Of a DNA stretch of 42,513 bases, positions 15,620 through 24,349 are shown piece by piece. Position 1 is the first letter of the stretch. Every line of letters begins with the position of its first letter. Both the position numbers and the translations under genes were made by a program. The DNA lies in NCBI RefSeq assembly GCF_031729055.1, contig NZ_JAVMIP010000025.1:1-42513 (forward strand). The letters are read 5' to 3'. Below the pieces are notes generated by a model. That model did no database searches. It was not told the DNA's origin and saw only the letters and a list, made by a program, of their open reading frames with translations. This DNA is from Pseudocalidococcus azoricus BACA0444. GTDB taxonomy: Bacteria > Cyanobacteriota > Cyanobacteriia > Thermosynechococcales > Thermosynechococcaceae.

Positions 15620-17542
15620 ATGGCAAAAGTTGTTGGAATTGACCTTGGTACCACAAACTCCTGTGTGGCCGTGATGGAAGGGGGAAAGCCCACGGTGATC
15701 GCTAATGCCGAAGGGTTTCGCACGACTCCTTCAGTTGTTGCCTACGCCAAAAATGGAGATCGTCTGGTGGGTCAAATCGCCAAACGGCAAGCGGTGATGA
15801 ACCCGGAAAATACATTTTATTCAGTCAAGCGGTTTATTGGTCGCCGCTTTGATGAAGTCACCCACGAAGCTACGGAAGTTCCCTATAAAGTCCTAAATGT
15901 GAATGGGAACGTGAAACTGGATTGTGCCTCCCAAGGAAAACAGTTTGCCCCTGAGGAAATTTCTGCCCAAGTCTTACGCAAACTGAAAGAAGATGCCAGC
16001 AAATACCTCGGTGAAGACGTGACCCAGGCCGTGATTACGGTTCCCGCTTACTTCAACGACTCCCAACGCCAAGCGACCAAAGATGCTGGAAAAATTGCCG
16101 GTTTAGAAGTTTTACGGATCATCAACGAACCCACGGCTGCTTCTTTGGCCTATGGCTTAGACCGGAAAAGCAACGAAACCATCCTTGTGTTTGACCTGGG
16201 AGGTGGAACCTTTGACGTTTCCGTTCTCGAAGTCGGCGATGGCGTGTTTGAAGTGCTGGCCACCTCTGGGGATACCCACTTAGGGGGCGATGACTTCGAC
16301 AAGAAAATTGTGGACTACCTGGCTGAAAGTTTCCGCACCGCTGAAGGCATTGATCTGCGCAAAGATAAGCAAGCCCTGCAACGGTTAACCGAAGCCGCCG
16401 AAAAAGCCAAAATTGAGCTTTCCAGTGTCAGCCAGGCCGAGATTAACTTGCCCTTCATCACTGCGACCCAAGACGGCCCTAAGCACCTCGACATGACCTT
16501 AACCCGGGCCAAGTTTGAAGAACTCTGTGCCGATCTAATTGATCGCTGTCGGGTTCCGGTGGAAAAAGCCCTGAGTGATTCCCGCCAATCTAAAGAAGAC
16601 ATTGATGAAGTCGTGATGGTGGGTGGTTCGACCCGGATTCCAGCAGTTTTGGAACTGGTGAAGAAAATTCTCGGTAAAGACCCCAACCAAACCGTGAACC
16701 CGGATGAAGTGGTGGCTGTGGGTGCGGCGGTACAAGCGGGGGTTTTGGCCGGTGAAGTTAAAGATATTCTTCTACTGGATGTGACTCCCCTCTCCTTGGG
16801 TGTGGAAACCTTGGGCGGCGTGATGACCAAAATCATTACCCGGAATACCACCATCCCCACGAAAAAATCGGAAGTCTTCTCCACCGCCGTGGATGGTCAA
16901 ACCAATGTGGAAATCAAAGTCCTCCAAGGCGAGCGGGAAATGGCCGATGACAACAAGAGCTTGGGGGTGTTCCGCCTCGATGGAATTCCGCCTGCCCAAC
17001 GGGGTGTGCCGCAAATCGAAGTCACCTTTGATATTGATGCCAACGGGATTCTCAACGTCACCGCCAAAGATAAAGGCAGCGGTAAACAACAGTCCATCAG
17101 CATTACGGGGGCTTCCACCTTACCCTCGGATGAAGTGGAGCGGATGGTCAAAGATGCTGAACGCAATGCCACTGCTGACCAAGAAAAACGGGAGAAAATC
17201 GAAACCAAAAACCAGGCCGAGCAACTCTGCTACCAAGCCGAGAAACAACTGGCCGAGTTGGGCGATAAGGTCTCCGGGGCTGACAAAGAAAAAGTCGAAA
17301 GCCTGGCCAAGCAATTACGGGCAGAGATTGGCTATGAGTCGGATCGGAAGCCCATCGAGCAAATTGACTTTGAGCGGGTGAAGTCCTTAGTTCCCGAACT
17401 CCAACAAGCCCTTTACGCCGTGGGAGCCAGTGTCTATCAACAGGGTGCTGCGGGTGCACCGGAATCTGGGCCAACGGATAGTCCAGGTAGTAGTGCCGAT
17501 GGAGATGATGTGATTGATGCCGAGTTTTCAGAAACTAAGTAG
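15620..17542 (+). CDS. dnaK: Molecular chaperone DnaK (Hsp70), DnaK2-like
   Basis: The 640-residue Hsp70 is complete: ATPase domain from [19 protein letters not shown], phosphate loop [33 protein letters not shown], linker region [15 protein letters not shown], substrate-binding domain and helical lid. It ends with an acidic, low-complexity tail, [12 protein letters not shown]. That tail and the close match to general bacterial DnaK suggest the essential, stress-inducible DnaK2 rather than the divergent DnaK1 or DnaK3 of cyanobacteria; this subtype call is from memory. A GAGGAG ribosome site precedes the ATG. No dnaJ or grpE is adjacent. A strong terminator follows at 17576. Confidence 0.95.
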   Translation: MAKVVGIDLGTTNSCVAVMEGGKPTVIANAEGFRTTPSVVAYAKNGDRLVGQIAKRQAVMNPENTFYSVKRFIGRRFDEVTHEATEVPYKVLNVNGNVKLDCASQGKQFAPEEISAQVLRKLKEDASKYLGEDVTQAVITVPAYFNDSQRQATKDAGKIAGLEVLRIINEPTAASLAYGLDRKSNETILVFDLGGGTFDVSVLEVGDGVFEVLATSGDTHLGGDDFDKKIVDYLAESFRTAEGIDLRKDKQALQRLTEAAEKAKIELSSVSQAEINLPFITATQDGPKHLDMTLTRAKFEELCADLIDRCRVPVEKALSDSRQSKEDIDEVVMVGGSTRIPAVLELVKKILGKDPNQTVNPDEVVAVGAAVQAGVLAGEVKDILLLDVTPLSLGVETLGGVMTKIITRNTTIPTKKSEVFSTAVDGQTNVEIKVLQGEREMADDNKSLGVFRLDGIPPAQRGVPQIEVTFDIDANGILNVTAKDKGSGKQQSISITGASTLPSDEVERMVKDAERNATADQEKREKIETKNQAEQLCYQAEKQLAELGDKVSGADKEKVESLAKQLRAEIGYESDRKPIEQIDFERVKSLVPELQQALYAVGASVYQQGAAGAPESGPTDSPGSSADGDDVIDAEFSETK

Positions 17543-17575
17543 TCATTCCCATCTGCTCAAGTGAGATCATGATAG

Positions 17576-17609
17576 CCCTTCCTAATTTTCTGGGGAGGGT
17601 TTGTTTTTT
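17576..17609 (+). terminator. Rho-independent terminator of dnaK
   Basis: CCCTTCC (17576-17582) pairs with GGGAGGG (17593-17599) over seven bases with one G-T pair and a 10-nt loop. It is followed by TTTGTTTTTT. It lies 33 bp after the dnaK stop and just before the converging higA-type gene. Confidence 0.8.
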
Positions 17610-17615
17610 GACAAC

Positions 17616-18824
17616 TTAAGCAAAGAGAGTTCGGACTTGTCTGTGTCCTACAAGCTGGTTAAACAAATGATAATTGTTGGTCAATTTACGAATACGACCG
17701 GCGACAATCGCTGGGTGAATTTGTAGTCTATTTGCAAATTCCTTAATGTCAACAATACTTGAATGCTCAGTTATACGGCTAGCAGCCCATAAATCATTAG
17801 GGATTAGTTGTTCGGAAGCCCAGCCATCTGCCTCTAATTCTTTTGGCTCATTTTTTGGATCAGCAATACTTAAGTCCTCAAGATAGGAATCAGTTGGCTC
17901 AAACTCTAGGTGGAGGGCTTGATGCGCTAATTCATGAAATAAACAAAACCAAAAGTTATCAATCCGGTCATATCGCAAGGTTAAACCAATGACAGGTGTG
18001 CCATCGGATAGCCTTAGGGCTGCACCATCAAGATGAGTTTGAGGAAGATGAGGTAAATAGATTAAATGAATTCCATTTCGAGCTAGAAATTCCTGAGCTA
18101 AACGCGGCCCCGATTCTGACCAACTCAGTCGCACTAATTGTTGCATTAACTCTGGAGTAAGAGAACCTGGCCTATAAGATGTGGGTAAGGAAGTTTCACG
18201 CGCCATTGCCAGTAGCTGAAATGCCCATGCTTTAAGCGCATAACTGTCTGTTTTACTACGGATGTGGCTATTCTTGCGACAAAACATAGTACTGACAGAA
18301 CTATAACCACCCGCCCGTTCGATCAAATCCCGCATAAGTTCTTCGGCTTTACCTGAAAAGTCTGATTCAATCCATTTCTGTTTCGCCATAGCCGGAAGTG
18401 GAAACTTCGACCAGTCAACATTTTGGGGGTTCTCGGGCAAAGTTGCATCTGGCTCCTGTAGCAAAACGTCAGCGGGAATGCCTAGCCCTTGGTGCAAGTT
18501 ACGGATCATCTGAAGGCTGAGAGAACGTTTACCCGAGAGAACTTCAGATACTTTTGAACGGCTACCAATAAAGGGAATTAGATCGCGCTGACTCAATTCC
18601 TGTTGTTCCATACGGAAGCGAATGGCTGAGATCGGGTCAGGCAGGCCAATCGGATAGTGCTGATTTTCATAATTCTCAACCAATGTGGCCAAGACATCCA
18701 GGGCATCGGCTTCAGGAGTCCCAGGCCCTGCGTCCATCAGCACAGCAATTTGCTCAAGGGCTGCGTCATAGTCAGCTTCAGACTTGATCGGCTTAATTGG
18801 GATAGGGTTCGTCATCGTAGTCAT
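17616..18824 (-). CDS. HigA-like antitoxin fused to an ImmA/IrrE zinc peptidase domain
   Basis: Residues 1-115 are a HigA-type antitoxin: YDAALEQIAVLMDAGPGTPEADALDVLATLVENYE, then an HTH_XRE DNA-binding domain (ELSQRDLIPFIGSRSKVSEVLSGKRSLSLQMI). Residues about 150-402 carry an ImmA/IrrE-family metallopeptidase domain with the zinc motif H297-E-L-A-H301 and a downstream KELEADGWA likely to give the third ligand. It would bind and neutralise the HigB toxin, repress its own promoter, and possibly be turned over or switched through its protease domain. It overlaps the toxin gene by 4 bp (toxin stop 18821, this start 18824). At 402 residues it is about three times the length of a plain HigA. The protease function is inferred from the motif. 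Confidence 0.85.
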   Translation of the reverse strand: MTTMTNPIPIKPIKSEADYDAALEQIAVLMDAGPGTPEADALDVLATLVENYENQHYPIGLPDPISAIRFRMEQQELSQRDLIPFIGSRSKVSEVLSGKRSLSLQMIRNLHQGLGIPADVLLQEPDATLPENPQNVDWSKFPLPAMAKQKWIESDFSGKAEELMRDLIERAGGYSSVSTMFCRKNSHIRSKTDSYALKAWAFQLLAMARETSLPTSYRPGSLTPELMQQLVRLSWSESGPRLAQEFLARNGIHLIYLPHLPQTHLDGAALRLSDGTPVIGLTLRYDRIDNFWFCLFHELAHQALHLEFEPTDSYLEDLSIADPKNEPKELEADGWASEQLIPNDLWAASRITEHSSIVDIKEFANRLQIHPAIVAGRIRKLTNNYHLFNQLVGHRQVRTLFA

Positions 18825-19123
18825 ATTGTTTCCGGGTCTATTTTGTCGTATTCCTTGTGAGTGCCAATAAAGCGAACATAGACAATCTGAGTGTTGAAGT
18901 GGATTTTGACGACTAGGTGATATTTATTACCGGCAGTATTAAAGATAATTCGTCCATTCTTGAGGACACTGGCACTCTTATATTTTTCTTTGACATCGGC
19001 TGGGCTGTTCCATTTTGCGTGTTTGACCTCCTGATACCAGGCCTCTAAGGGCGAGCAAGCATCGGCATAGTTTGGGTGTTGTTCCCAAAAGGCGACTAAG
19101 GTTTTTCTGGAGATGATCCGCAT
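18821..19123 (-). CDS. higB: HigB-type mRNA interferase toxin
   Basis: The 100-residue protein matches the HigB_toxin family (RelE-like fold, ribosome-dependent mRNA cleavage): MRIISRKTLVAFWEQHPNYADACSPLEAWYQEVKHAKW, then NGRIIFNTAGNKYHLVVKIHFNTQIVYVRFIGTHKEYDKID. The basic residues and the C-terminal F-I-G-T-H-x-E-Y-D are family hallmarks. In the classical HigBA arrangement the toxin gene comes first, as here, and it overlaps the antitoxin start by 4 bp, implying translational coupling. Confidence 0.88.
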   Translation of the reverse strand: MRIISRKTLVAFWEQHPNYADACSPLEAWYQEVKHAKWNSPADVKEKYKSASVLKNGRIIFNTAGNKYHLVVKIHFNTQIVYVRFIGTHKEYDKIDPETI

Positions 19124-19168
19124 GACTACAGGCTAATGTTGAGGAACACGCGCCCTTGTCGCAGGCTC

Positions 19169-19198
19169 ACTATATCCAGTGTAATCAAGTAGTCCCAA
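19169..19198 (-). promoter_or_regulatory. higBA promoter with overlapping palindrome (likely HigA operator)
   Basis: On the minus strand TTGGGA (19193-19198 on plus), an 18-bp spacer and TATAGT (19169-19174) form a good promoter about 45 bp before higB. The palindrome TCCCA-AAA-TGGGA (19193-19205) covers the -35 box. This is where an autorepressing HigA would be expected to bind. Promoter and palindrome are seen directly; the binding is inferred. Confidence 0.6.
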
Positions 19199-19272
19199 AA
19201 TGGGAACATTTTCATGAATTGTCAATTTGGAATCACAGGCTTAAACATGGAGTGATGGTGAGGATAGTTGGA

Positions 19273-19302
19273 TTGGGGCGGCCATACTGAACCTTCTACA
19301 AT
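19273..19302 (+). promoter_or_regulatory. Promoter of the pcrA/uvrD helicase gene
   Basis: TTGGGG (19273-19278), an 18-bp spacer and TACAAT (19297-19302) lie 35 bp before the ATG at 19337. Their position supports that start over the earlier in-frame TTG at 19268. Confidence 0.5.
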
Positions 19303-19336
19303 AGATAAATGTCCATTTTCCAGGCCCTGCTGCTCT

Positions 19337-21691
19337 ATGTCTCGTGACTTTCTTGCTGGTTTGAACCCCTCCCAACGCCAGGCCGTGCAGCATTTTTGTG
19401 GGCCGTTGTTGGTGGTGGCGGGGGCCGGCTCTGGGAAAACTCGCACCTTAACCTTTCGGATTGCCCACTTAGTCCAAGAGCATCGCATCAACCCGGAAAA
19501 CATTTTGGCGGTCACGTTTACGAACAAAGCGGCCAAGGAAATGAAAGAACGGATTGAGAAACTCTTTGCCCAACAAGCCGCTTTAGAAAAATATAACCGG
19601 GCCTGGGATGATTTAAGCGAGGCTGAACAAAAACGGGTGCGCTCCCTGGTTTATCGGAGTCAAATTAAGCCCCTGTGGGTGGGGACGTTTCATAGTTTAT
19701 GTGCGCGGATTTTACGGTTAGAGATTGAGAAATATCAGGATAGTCAAGGGCGGAAATGGCAGCGGAATTTTACGATTTTTGATGAGTCCGATGTTCAGAG
19801 CTTAATTAAGGAAATCGTCACGGTTAAACTCAATCTGGATGATAAGAAGTTTGACCCGCGCTCCGTCCGCTACAAAATCAGTAATGCCAAAAATCAAGGC
19901 TTAACTCCGGCAGAATTGGAACGGCAACAACCCAACTACAACGGGCGAGTCATTGCGGAAGTTTATAACCACTATCAGGATCATTTGGCGGCTAATAATG
20001 CCCTAGATTTTGATGATTTAATTTGGGTTTTGGTTCAACTACTGCAACAAAATGAACAGGTTTTAGCTTACTGGCATCAACAATTTAGCCATATTTTAGT
20101 CGATGAATATCAGGATACGAACCGCACTCAGTACGATTTAATTCGGCTCCTAGTCACCAATGGGGAATCTACGCAGCAGTTTAATCATTGGCAAAATCGC
20201 TCAGTATTTGTCGTGGGGGATGTGGATCAATCCATTTATTCCTTCCGTTGTGCTGACTTCACAATTTTAATGAACTTCCAGGCCGACTTTGGCGATGGCT
20301 TAGCCGATGATGACACCCGGACAATGGTGAAATTAGAGGAAAACTATCGTTCCGTTGCCAATATTATTACTGCCGCCAATGCCCTAATTGAAAACAACAC
20401 GGAACGCATTGATAAAGTGCTCAAGGCTACCCGCCCCGAAGGAGATGCGATCTACTGCCACCAGGCCGGGACAGAAATTGAGGAAGCGGAATTTGTCACC
20501 CAACAGATTTATCAACTGGGCAGTCGCAGTTTAGAACCCAACTGGGGCCAATTCGCCATCCTATATCGCACCAATGCCCAATCCCGCCCGATTGAAGAAG
20601 CTCTGGTGCGCGCCCGGATTCCCTATACGGTTGTTGGCGGCTTACGATTTTATGACCGCAAAGAAATTAAAGACATTCTCGCCTATCTCCGGTTGTTAGT
20701 GAATCCCAGTGACACCGTGGGCCTCAAGCGAATTATCAATGTTCCCCGCCGGAGCATTGGCAAAACCACCCTAGACCGCCTCAGCCAGGCCGCCCAGGAG
20801 TTAAATATGCCGCTGTGGGAGTTGTTGACGGATAAAACTTCGGTGCAAACCCTTGCTGGGCGGGCCAGTAAAGCGATTTTAGATTTTGTCGCCATGATTC
20901 AAAGCCTCCAGGCCCTGCTGCCCGCAAAAACTGCATCTGAGATGGTGCAACTGGTGATTGAGCAATCGGGCTATCGGCGGGATTTAGAAAACCAAGGGAC
21001 GGATGAAGCCTTAGATCGCCTCCAAAACATCTCAGAACTGGTCAGTGCCGCCTTGCAATTTGAGGAAGAAGGAGATGAAACCGGCCTGGAAGCGTTTTTA
21101 GCCAGTGCTGCTCTATCTTCAGACCTGGATAATCTTGAAGAAGGGCAATCGGCGGTTTCCCTCATGACGCTCCATTCCTCCAAGGGCCTGGAATTTCCAG
21201 TGGTGTTTTTAGTGGGCTTAGAACAGGGTTTATTCCCCAACCATCGCTCAATTAACGATCCCCTCTCGTTGGAAGAAGAACGGCGGCTGTGCTATGTGGG
21301 ACTGACAAGGGCCCAAGAACAACTTTTTCTCTGCCAGGCCCAGGAACGGCGGCTTTACGGCCAACGGGAATCCACCATTCCGTCCCAATTCCTGAGTGAG
21401 TTACCTGCTGAGTTGTTAACGGGTTCGGTTCGCAAACTCCGCCGCTCCGCCGCAAGCTCCAAATCGATCCCCTCTAAAGCCACCCCAAGGGCGATCCCCA
21501 CTCCCAGTCGCCCCAATCCTCCCCAACAGTGGACAGTGGGCCAAACTATCATTCATCCCGCCTTTGGTGAGGGACAAGTCACCCATATTTTTGGTTCTGG
21601 CCCCAAGTTATCCTTAGCAATTCGCTTCCCCGGTCTGGGGCAGAAGGTCATTGATCCGCAAGTCACTCGATTACAGGTTAGAGAATCCTAG
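19337..21691 (+). CDS. pcrA: ATP-dependent DNA helicase PcrA/UvrD (superfamily 1)
   Basis: This is a 3'-5' helicase of the UvrD/PcrA/Rep group, used in nucleotide excision and mismatch repair and in clearing protein from DNA. The 784-residue protein (from the ATG at 19337) has motif I VVAGAGSGKTRTLTFRI, motif Ia AVTFTNKAAKEMKERI, motif II ILVDEYQDTNRTQYDLI, motif III FVVGDVDQSIYSFRCAD, motif IV FAILYRTNAQSRPIEEALVRARIPYTVVGG, motif V TLHSSKGLEFPVVFLVGLEQGLFP and motif VI EERRLCYVGLTRA. A Tudor-like C-terminal domain (GQTIIHPAFGEGQVTHIFG…) matches the RNA-polymerase-binding part of PcrA. Reading back to a TTG at 19268 would add 23 unconvincing residues. No SD is obvious. Confidence 0.93.
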   Translation: MSRDFLAGLNPSQRQAVQHFCGPLLVVAGAGSGKTRTLTFRIAHLVQEHRINPENILAVTFTNKAAKEMKERIEKLFAQQAALEKYNRAWDDLSEAEQKRVRSLVYRSQIKPLWVGTFHSLCARILRLEIEKYQDSQGRKWQRNFTIFDESDVQSLIKEIVTVKLNLDDKKFDPRSVRYKISNAKNQGLTPAELERQQPNYNGRVIAEVYNHYQDHLAANNALDFDDLIWVLVQLLQQNEQVLAYWHQQFSHILVDEYQDTNRTQYDLIRLLVTNGESTQQFNHWQNRSVFVVGDVDQSIYSFRCADFTILMNFQADFGDGLADDDTRTMVKLEENYRSVANIITAANALIENNTERIDKVLKATRPEGDAIYCHQAGTEIEEAEFVTQQIYQLGSRSLEPNWGQFAILYRTNAQSRPIEEALVRARIPYTVVGGLRFYDRKEIKDILAYLRLLVNPSDTVGLKRIINVPRRSIGKTTLDRLSQAAQELNMPLWELLTDKTSVQTLAGRASKAILDFVAMIQSLQALLPAKTASEMVQLVIEQSGYRRDLENQGTDEALDRLQNISELVSAALQFEEEGDETGLEAFLASAALSSDLDNLEEGQSAVSLMTLHSSKGLEFPVVFLVGLEQGLFPNHRSINDPLSLEEERRLCYVGLTRAQEQLFLCQAQERRLYGQRESTIPSQFLSELPAELLTGSVRKLRRSAASSKSIPSKATPRAIPTPSRPNPPQQWTVGQTIIHPAFGEGQVTHIFGSGPKLSLAIRFPGLGQKVIDPQVTRLQVRES

Positions 21692-21984
21692 GAACGCAAT
21701 CTATCTTCATTTCGATAAAGAATGGGACATTAGGCAGCACAATATAATTTGTAATTTTGGTTTTTTTACCTGGATTCGCACTTGTTTATGTAAGACCTGC
21801 ATTAACTTGTTAATACAGCTGTCCCCTCGCCACTGCTTGTCAGGAATTATTAAAACCGTAATACCTCCTATGCTAAAAGCATTGATAGCTCAGAGTTAAT
21901 AGGAGGTCAGGCTAGTTTAATTTTTAATCCCAAAGACTGAGAGAACCTGGTTTTGGCTTAATATGTAAAATATGTAAAGAAGTA
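21692..21984. other. Gene-poor stretch with a 9-bp inverted repeat
   Basis: No coding sequence is supported between the helicase gene and psb30. The stretch is AT-rich and contains ACCTCCTAT (21863-21871) and its exact complement ATAGGAGGT (21899-21907), separated by 27 nt. The hairpin could end transcription from either side or belong to a small RNA. The T-rich TTTTTTTACC at about 21760 has no stem. Function unknown. Confidence 0.45.
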
Positions 21985-22104
21985 TTACAGGTTTCCACGC
22001 CGGGCAGCCAAGAGAAAAATCACCACAGGCCCAGCTATGGCAATCATCCCAATCATGGTGAGTTGGGCGATGACTTCAAAGTTGATGTTGCTTAAGAATC
22101 CCAT
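21985..22104 (-). CDS. psb30: Photosystem II protein Psb30 (Ycf12)
   Basis: Psb30 is a one-helix subunit at the periphery of photosystem II, near PsbE, PsbF and PsbJ, and helps stabilise the complex. The gene encodes 39 residues. [19 protein letters not shown] is followed by [20 protein letters not shown], one transmembrane helix and a short basic stromal tail. It matches the Ycf12 sequence I remember from Thermosynechococcus almost residue for residue in the segment EVIAQLTMI…AGP..IFLLA.RRGNL. A TTTGGAG ribosome site stands 5-8 nt before the ATG at 22104. It is monocistronic and divergent from the YkgJ gene. Confidence 0.93.
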   Translation of the reverse strand: MGFLSNINFEVIAQLTMIGMIAIAGPVVIFLLAARRGNL

Positions 22105-22133
22105 AGATACTCCAAAGGTACAGCGGCAGTGCA

Positions 22134-22146
22134 AATAATCATTATT
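22134..22146. promoter_or_regulatory. Fur-box-like palindrome between psb30 and the YkgJ gene
   Basis: AATAATCATTATT is a perfect 6-1-6 inverted repeat (AATAAT-C-ATTATT), close to the Fur core GATAAT-N-ATTATC. It lies 30 bp before psb30 on one side and 30 bp before the putative metal-binding YkgJ gene on the other. The palindrome is certain; iron control is inferred. Confidence 0.45.
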
Positions 22147-22175
22147 CTAAAGCAAGGGTGGCCTGGAGATAATTA

Positions 22176-22529
22176 ATGGCAACGTGGCGATGTATGTCAG
22201 GCTGTGGGGCCTGCTGTTATCTGGATCCAGAAGAGCGGGCGGATGTGCAAGACTATCTCAGCCCGGAAGAATGGCAACAATACCTGGGCCTGGTCAGTCC
22301 CAATGGTTGGTGTATTCACTACGATTCCCAAACTCGTAAATGTAATATCTATGAAAATCGCCCCCGTTTTTGCCGCGTCTCCCCAGAGCTATTTACGGAA
22401 CTTTACCAAGTCACAGCCGCAGAATTTAACGACTTTGCCATTGATTGTTGCCGGGACTTTATTGCCGATGAATACGGGGAACAAAGCCTCGAAAGCCTGA
22501 AATATGAACGGGAAATCTTAACAGCCTAG
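22176..22529 (+). CDS. YkgJ-family cysteine-cluster protein
   Basis: The 117-residue protein has the zinc- or iron-chelating cysteine cluster of the YkgJ/UPF0153 family: CMSGCGACCYLDP near the N-terminus, WCIHYDSQTRKCNIYENRPRFCRV in the middle, and DCCRDF near residue 97. The family is widespread, probably binds an Fe-S cluster or metal, and has no agreed reaction. The start ATG at 22176 is the only reasonable one. The LolD-type ATPase gene follows after 13 bp with its own ribosome site (AGAGGAG). A Fur-like palindrome lies 30 bp upstream. Confidence 0.86.
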   Translation: MATWRCMSGCGACCYLDPEERADVQDYLSPEEWQQYLGLVSPNGWCIHYDSQTRKCNIYENRPRFCRVSPELFTELYQVTAAEFNDFAIDCCRDFIADEYGEQSLESLKYEREILTA

Positions 22530-22542
22530 AGGAGTCATTCCC

Positions 22543-23301
22543 ATGCAAACCAGCCCTGCCCCCCTGACGGCCCCGCCTCGCCCACCGGACAAGCAACATT
22601 TAATTCGCCTTGAAGATATTGCCAAAATCTATGGCAGTGGCGAAGCAGAAGTACGGGCCCTCAATGGCGTGAATCTGACCATCAAGACGGGAGAATATTG
22701 CGCCATCATGGGAGCCTCTGGATCGGGGAAATCCACGATGATGAACATTATTGGTTGCTTGGATCGCCCCAGTAGTGGCTATTACTACCTAGATGGGGAA
22801 GATGTGGCCCAAATGTCCGATACAGAACTGGCCCATGTCCGCAACCGGAAAATTGGCTTTGTCTTTCAGCAGTTCCATCTTCTCCCCCAGGCCAGTGCCT
22901 TAGACAATGTAATTTTGCCGATGATTTATGCCCAAGTTCCCCCATCCGAACGGCGGGAGCGCGCAATTAAGGCCTTGGAAAAAGTTGGCCTCGGACATCG
23001 CCTCCAAAACAAACCTAATCAACTGTCCGGGGGACAACAGCAGCGGGTAGCCATTGCCCGAGCCATTGTCAATGAACCCCTGCTAATTTTGGCTGATGAA
23101 CCCACAGGCGCACTGGACAGTCAAACCACCCAGGAAATTCTCAACATCTTTGGGGATCTCAATGCGGCGGGGATTACGGTGGTCATGGTGACTCACGAAA
23201 TTGAGGTGGCCCGGGCAACCCAACGTGTGGTCTGGTTTCGGGATGGCCTGGTCTTAAATGATCACCTCGACCCCCACAGCATGGACACGACTTGGCATTA
23301 A
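22543..23301 (+). CDS. ABC transporter ATP-binding protein, MacB/LolD family
   Basis: The 252 residues form one nucleotide-binding domain: Walker [13 protein letters not shown]-loop [18 protein letters not shown], signature [15 protein letters not shown], Walker [14 protein letters not shown] and H-loop MVTHE. The sequence [34 protein letters not shown] is typical of MacB/LolD/DevA-type exporters that work with FtsX-like permeases. No permease or membrane-fusion gene is nearby; the next gene is convergent. Its partner must therefore be elsewhere in the genome. The first 20 residues are proline-rich and not part of the domain. Confidence 0.9.
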   Translation: MQTSPAPLTAPPRPPDKQHLIRLEDIAKIYGSGEAEVRALNGVNLTIKTGEYCAIMGASGSGKSTMMNIIGCLDRPSSGYYYLDGEDVAQMSDTELAHVRNRKIGFVFQQFHLLPQASALDNVILPMIYAQVPPSERRERAIKALEKVGLGHRLQNKPNQLSGGQQQRVAIARAIVNEPLLILADEPTGALDSQTTQEILNIFGDLNAAGITVVMVTHEIEVARATQRVVWFRDGLVLNDHLDPHSMDTTWH

Positions 23302-23330
23302 ATCCCTGAATTAAATATCCCGAAGACTAG

Positions 23331-24308
23331 CTAGGGGCCTGGGGTAGGGTTAGATTGGGGCAAAGGCCAAAAGCAGTAAAGCAATAATGCCACCAAGAGA
23401 ATGATTCCCACCAGATACTTCAGGCCATCGGGTATCGCTGGATTTGGGGAGAAAAAGCCCTCAATCAACCCAGCAATCACAAGCATTGGCACCACTCCGA
23501 ACATTAATTGAGCCGCCAGTTGCCCCTGTTGTTTAAGGGCTAATAACCGAGAACGACGGCCGGGGAAAATCAAGGCCTGGCCTAAAAGTAAACCCGCCGC
23601 CCCTGATAAAAAGATGGCCGGTAACTCCAAGGCTCCATGAGGAAAAACAAAGGCCCAAAAGGGATAAGCCAGATTATGTTGGCCCACCAGAGTCGCAATT
23701 GCGCCAATATGCAGGCCGTTATACCAAAGAATGAAGAGGGTTCCCAGGCCCGCGAAAATCCCCCCGGCCAAGGCACTCAAGGTAACACTAATGTTATTGG
23801 TCATAATTTGGCTCGAGGCCAATGGCTCAACTCCGACAATTGACCCCATCCAGAGTTTGCCCTCTTCTTGTACAAGTCGAATAATGTGTTCTGGGATCAC
23901 CAGTTGCATAAAAGCCGGATCTTGCCAGGTATAGCACCAGCCCATATAAATCCCCAGGCCAAAAATCAAAACAGCCGCCAAAATATAGGCCCAACTGGCC
24001 TGGACGGTCTGGGGAAACCCCTGCTGATAAAAGCGAATAATCTCCTGCCCATCTTGTCGCTGCCGTCCTTGATAGACCTGGCTATAGCCCCGCCGGACTA
24101 AATCTTGGAGGTAGTCTGTCACCCCAATTCCCAATTGCCGCGTTTGGGCCCGCGCTAAATCGGCACTGGCGAGGCGGTATAAACTACTGAGTTGACGAAT
24201 ATCCCGAGCAGATAGGGTTTTAATCCCATTTTTCTCGGCCTGGTGGAGCAGTTTTTCCAGGCTTGCCCAATGTACCTCTTGCCGCACTAGCCAACGTTGG
24301 ACATCCAT
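23331..24308 (-). CDS. SpoIIM-like (DUF95) membrane protein
   Basis: From the ATG at 24308 the protein has 325 residues. The N-terminal cytoplasmic part (MDVQRWLVRQEVHWASLEKLLHQAE…SLYRLASADLARAQT) is typical of cyanobacterial stage II sporulation protein M homologues. It is followed by about five membrane segments, with NNISVTLSALAGGIFAGLGTLFILWYNGLHIGAI and FVFPHGALELPAIFLSGAAGLLLG as the diagnostic core. In sporulating bacteria SpoIIM takes part in peptidoglycan remodelling; the role in non-sporulating cyanobacteria is unknown. The frame is open to a TTG at 24347, but the ATG fits the family start. It lies 41 bp after the end of the 131-residue gene. Confidence 0.82.
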   Translation of the reverse strand: MDVQRWLVRQEVHWASLEKLLHQAEKNGIKTLSARDIRQLSSLYRLASADLARAQTRQLGIGVTDYLQDLVRRGYSQVYQGRQRQDGQEIIRFYQQGFPQTVQASWAYILAAVLIFGLGIYMGWCYTWQDPAFMQLVIPEHIIRLVQEEGKLWMGSIVGVEPLASSQIMTNNISVTLSALAGGIFAGLGTLFILWYNGLHIGAIATLVGQHNLAYPFWAFVFPHGALELPAIFLSGAAGLLLGQALIFPGRRSRLLALKQQGQLAAQLMFGVVPMLVIAGLIEGFFSPNPAIPDGLKYLVGIILLVALLLYCFWPLPQSNPTPGP

Positions 24309-24349
24309 AGAGAAAGTTCCAATACAAACTGCAATTGACCGAGTCAAGT

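Noticed and set aside
16315..16884. Long antisense open frames inside dnaK (up to 189 codons)
   Set aside because: They mirror the codon pattern of the strongly conserved dnaK gene and have no start signals; shadows.
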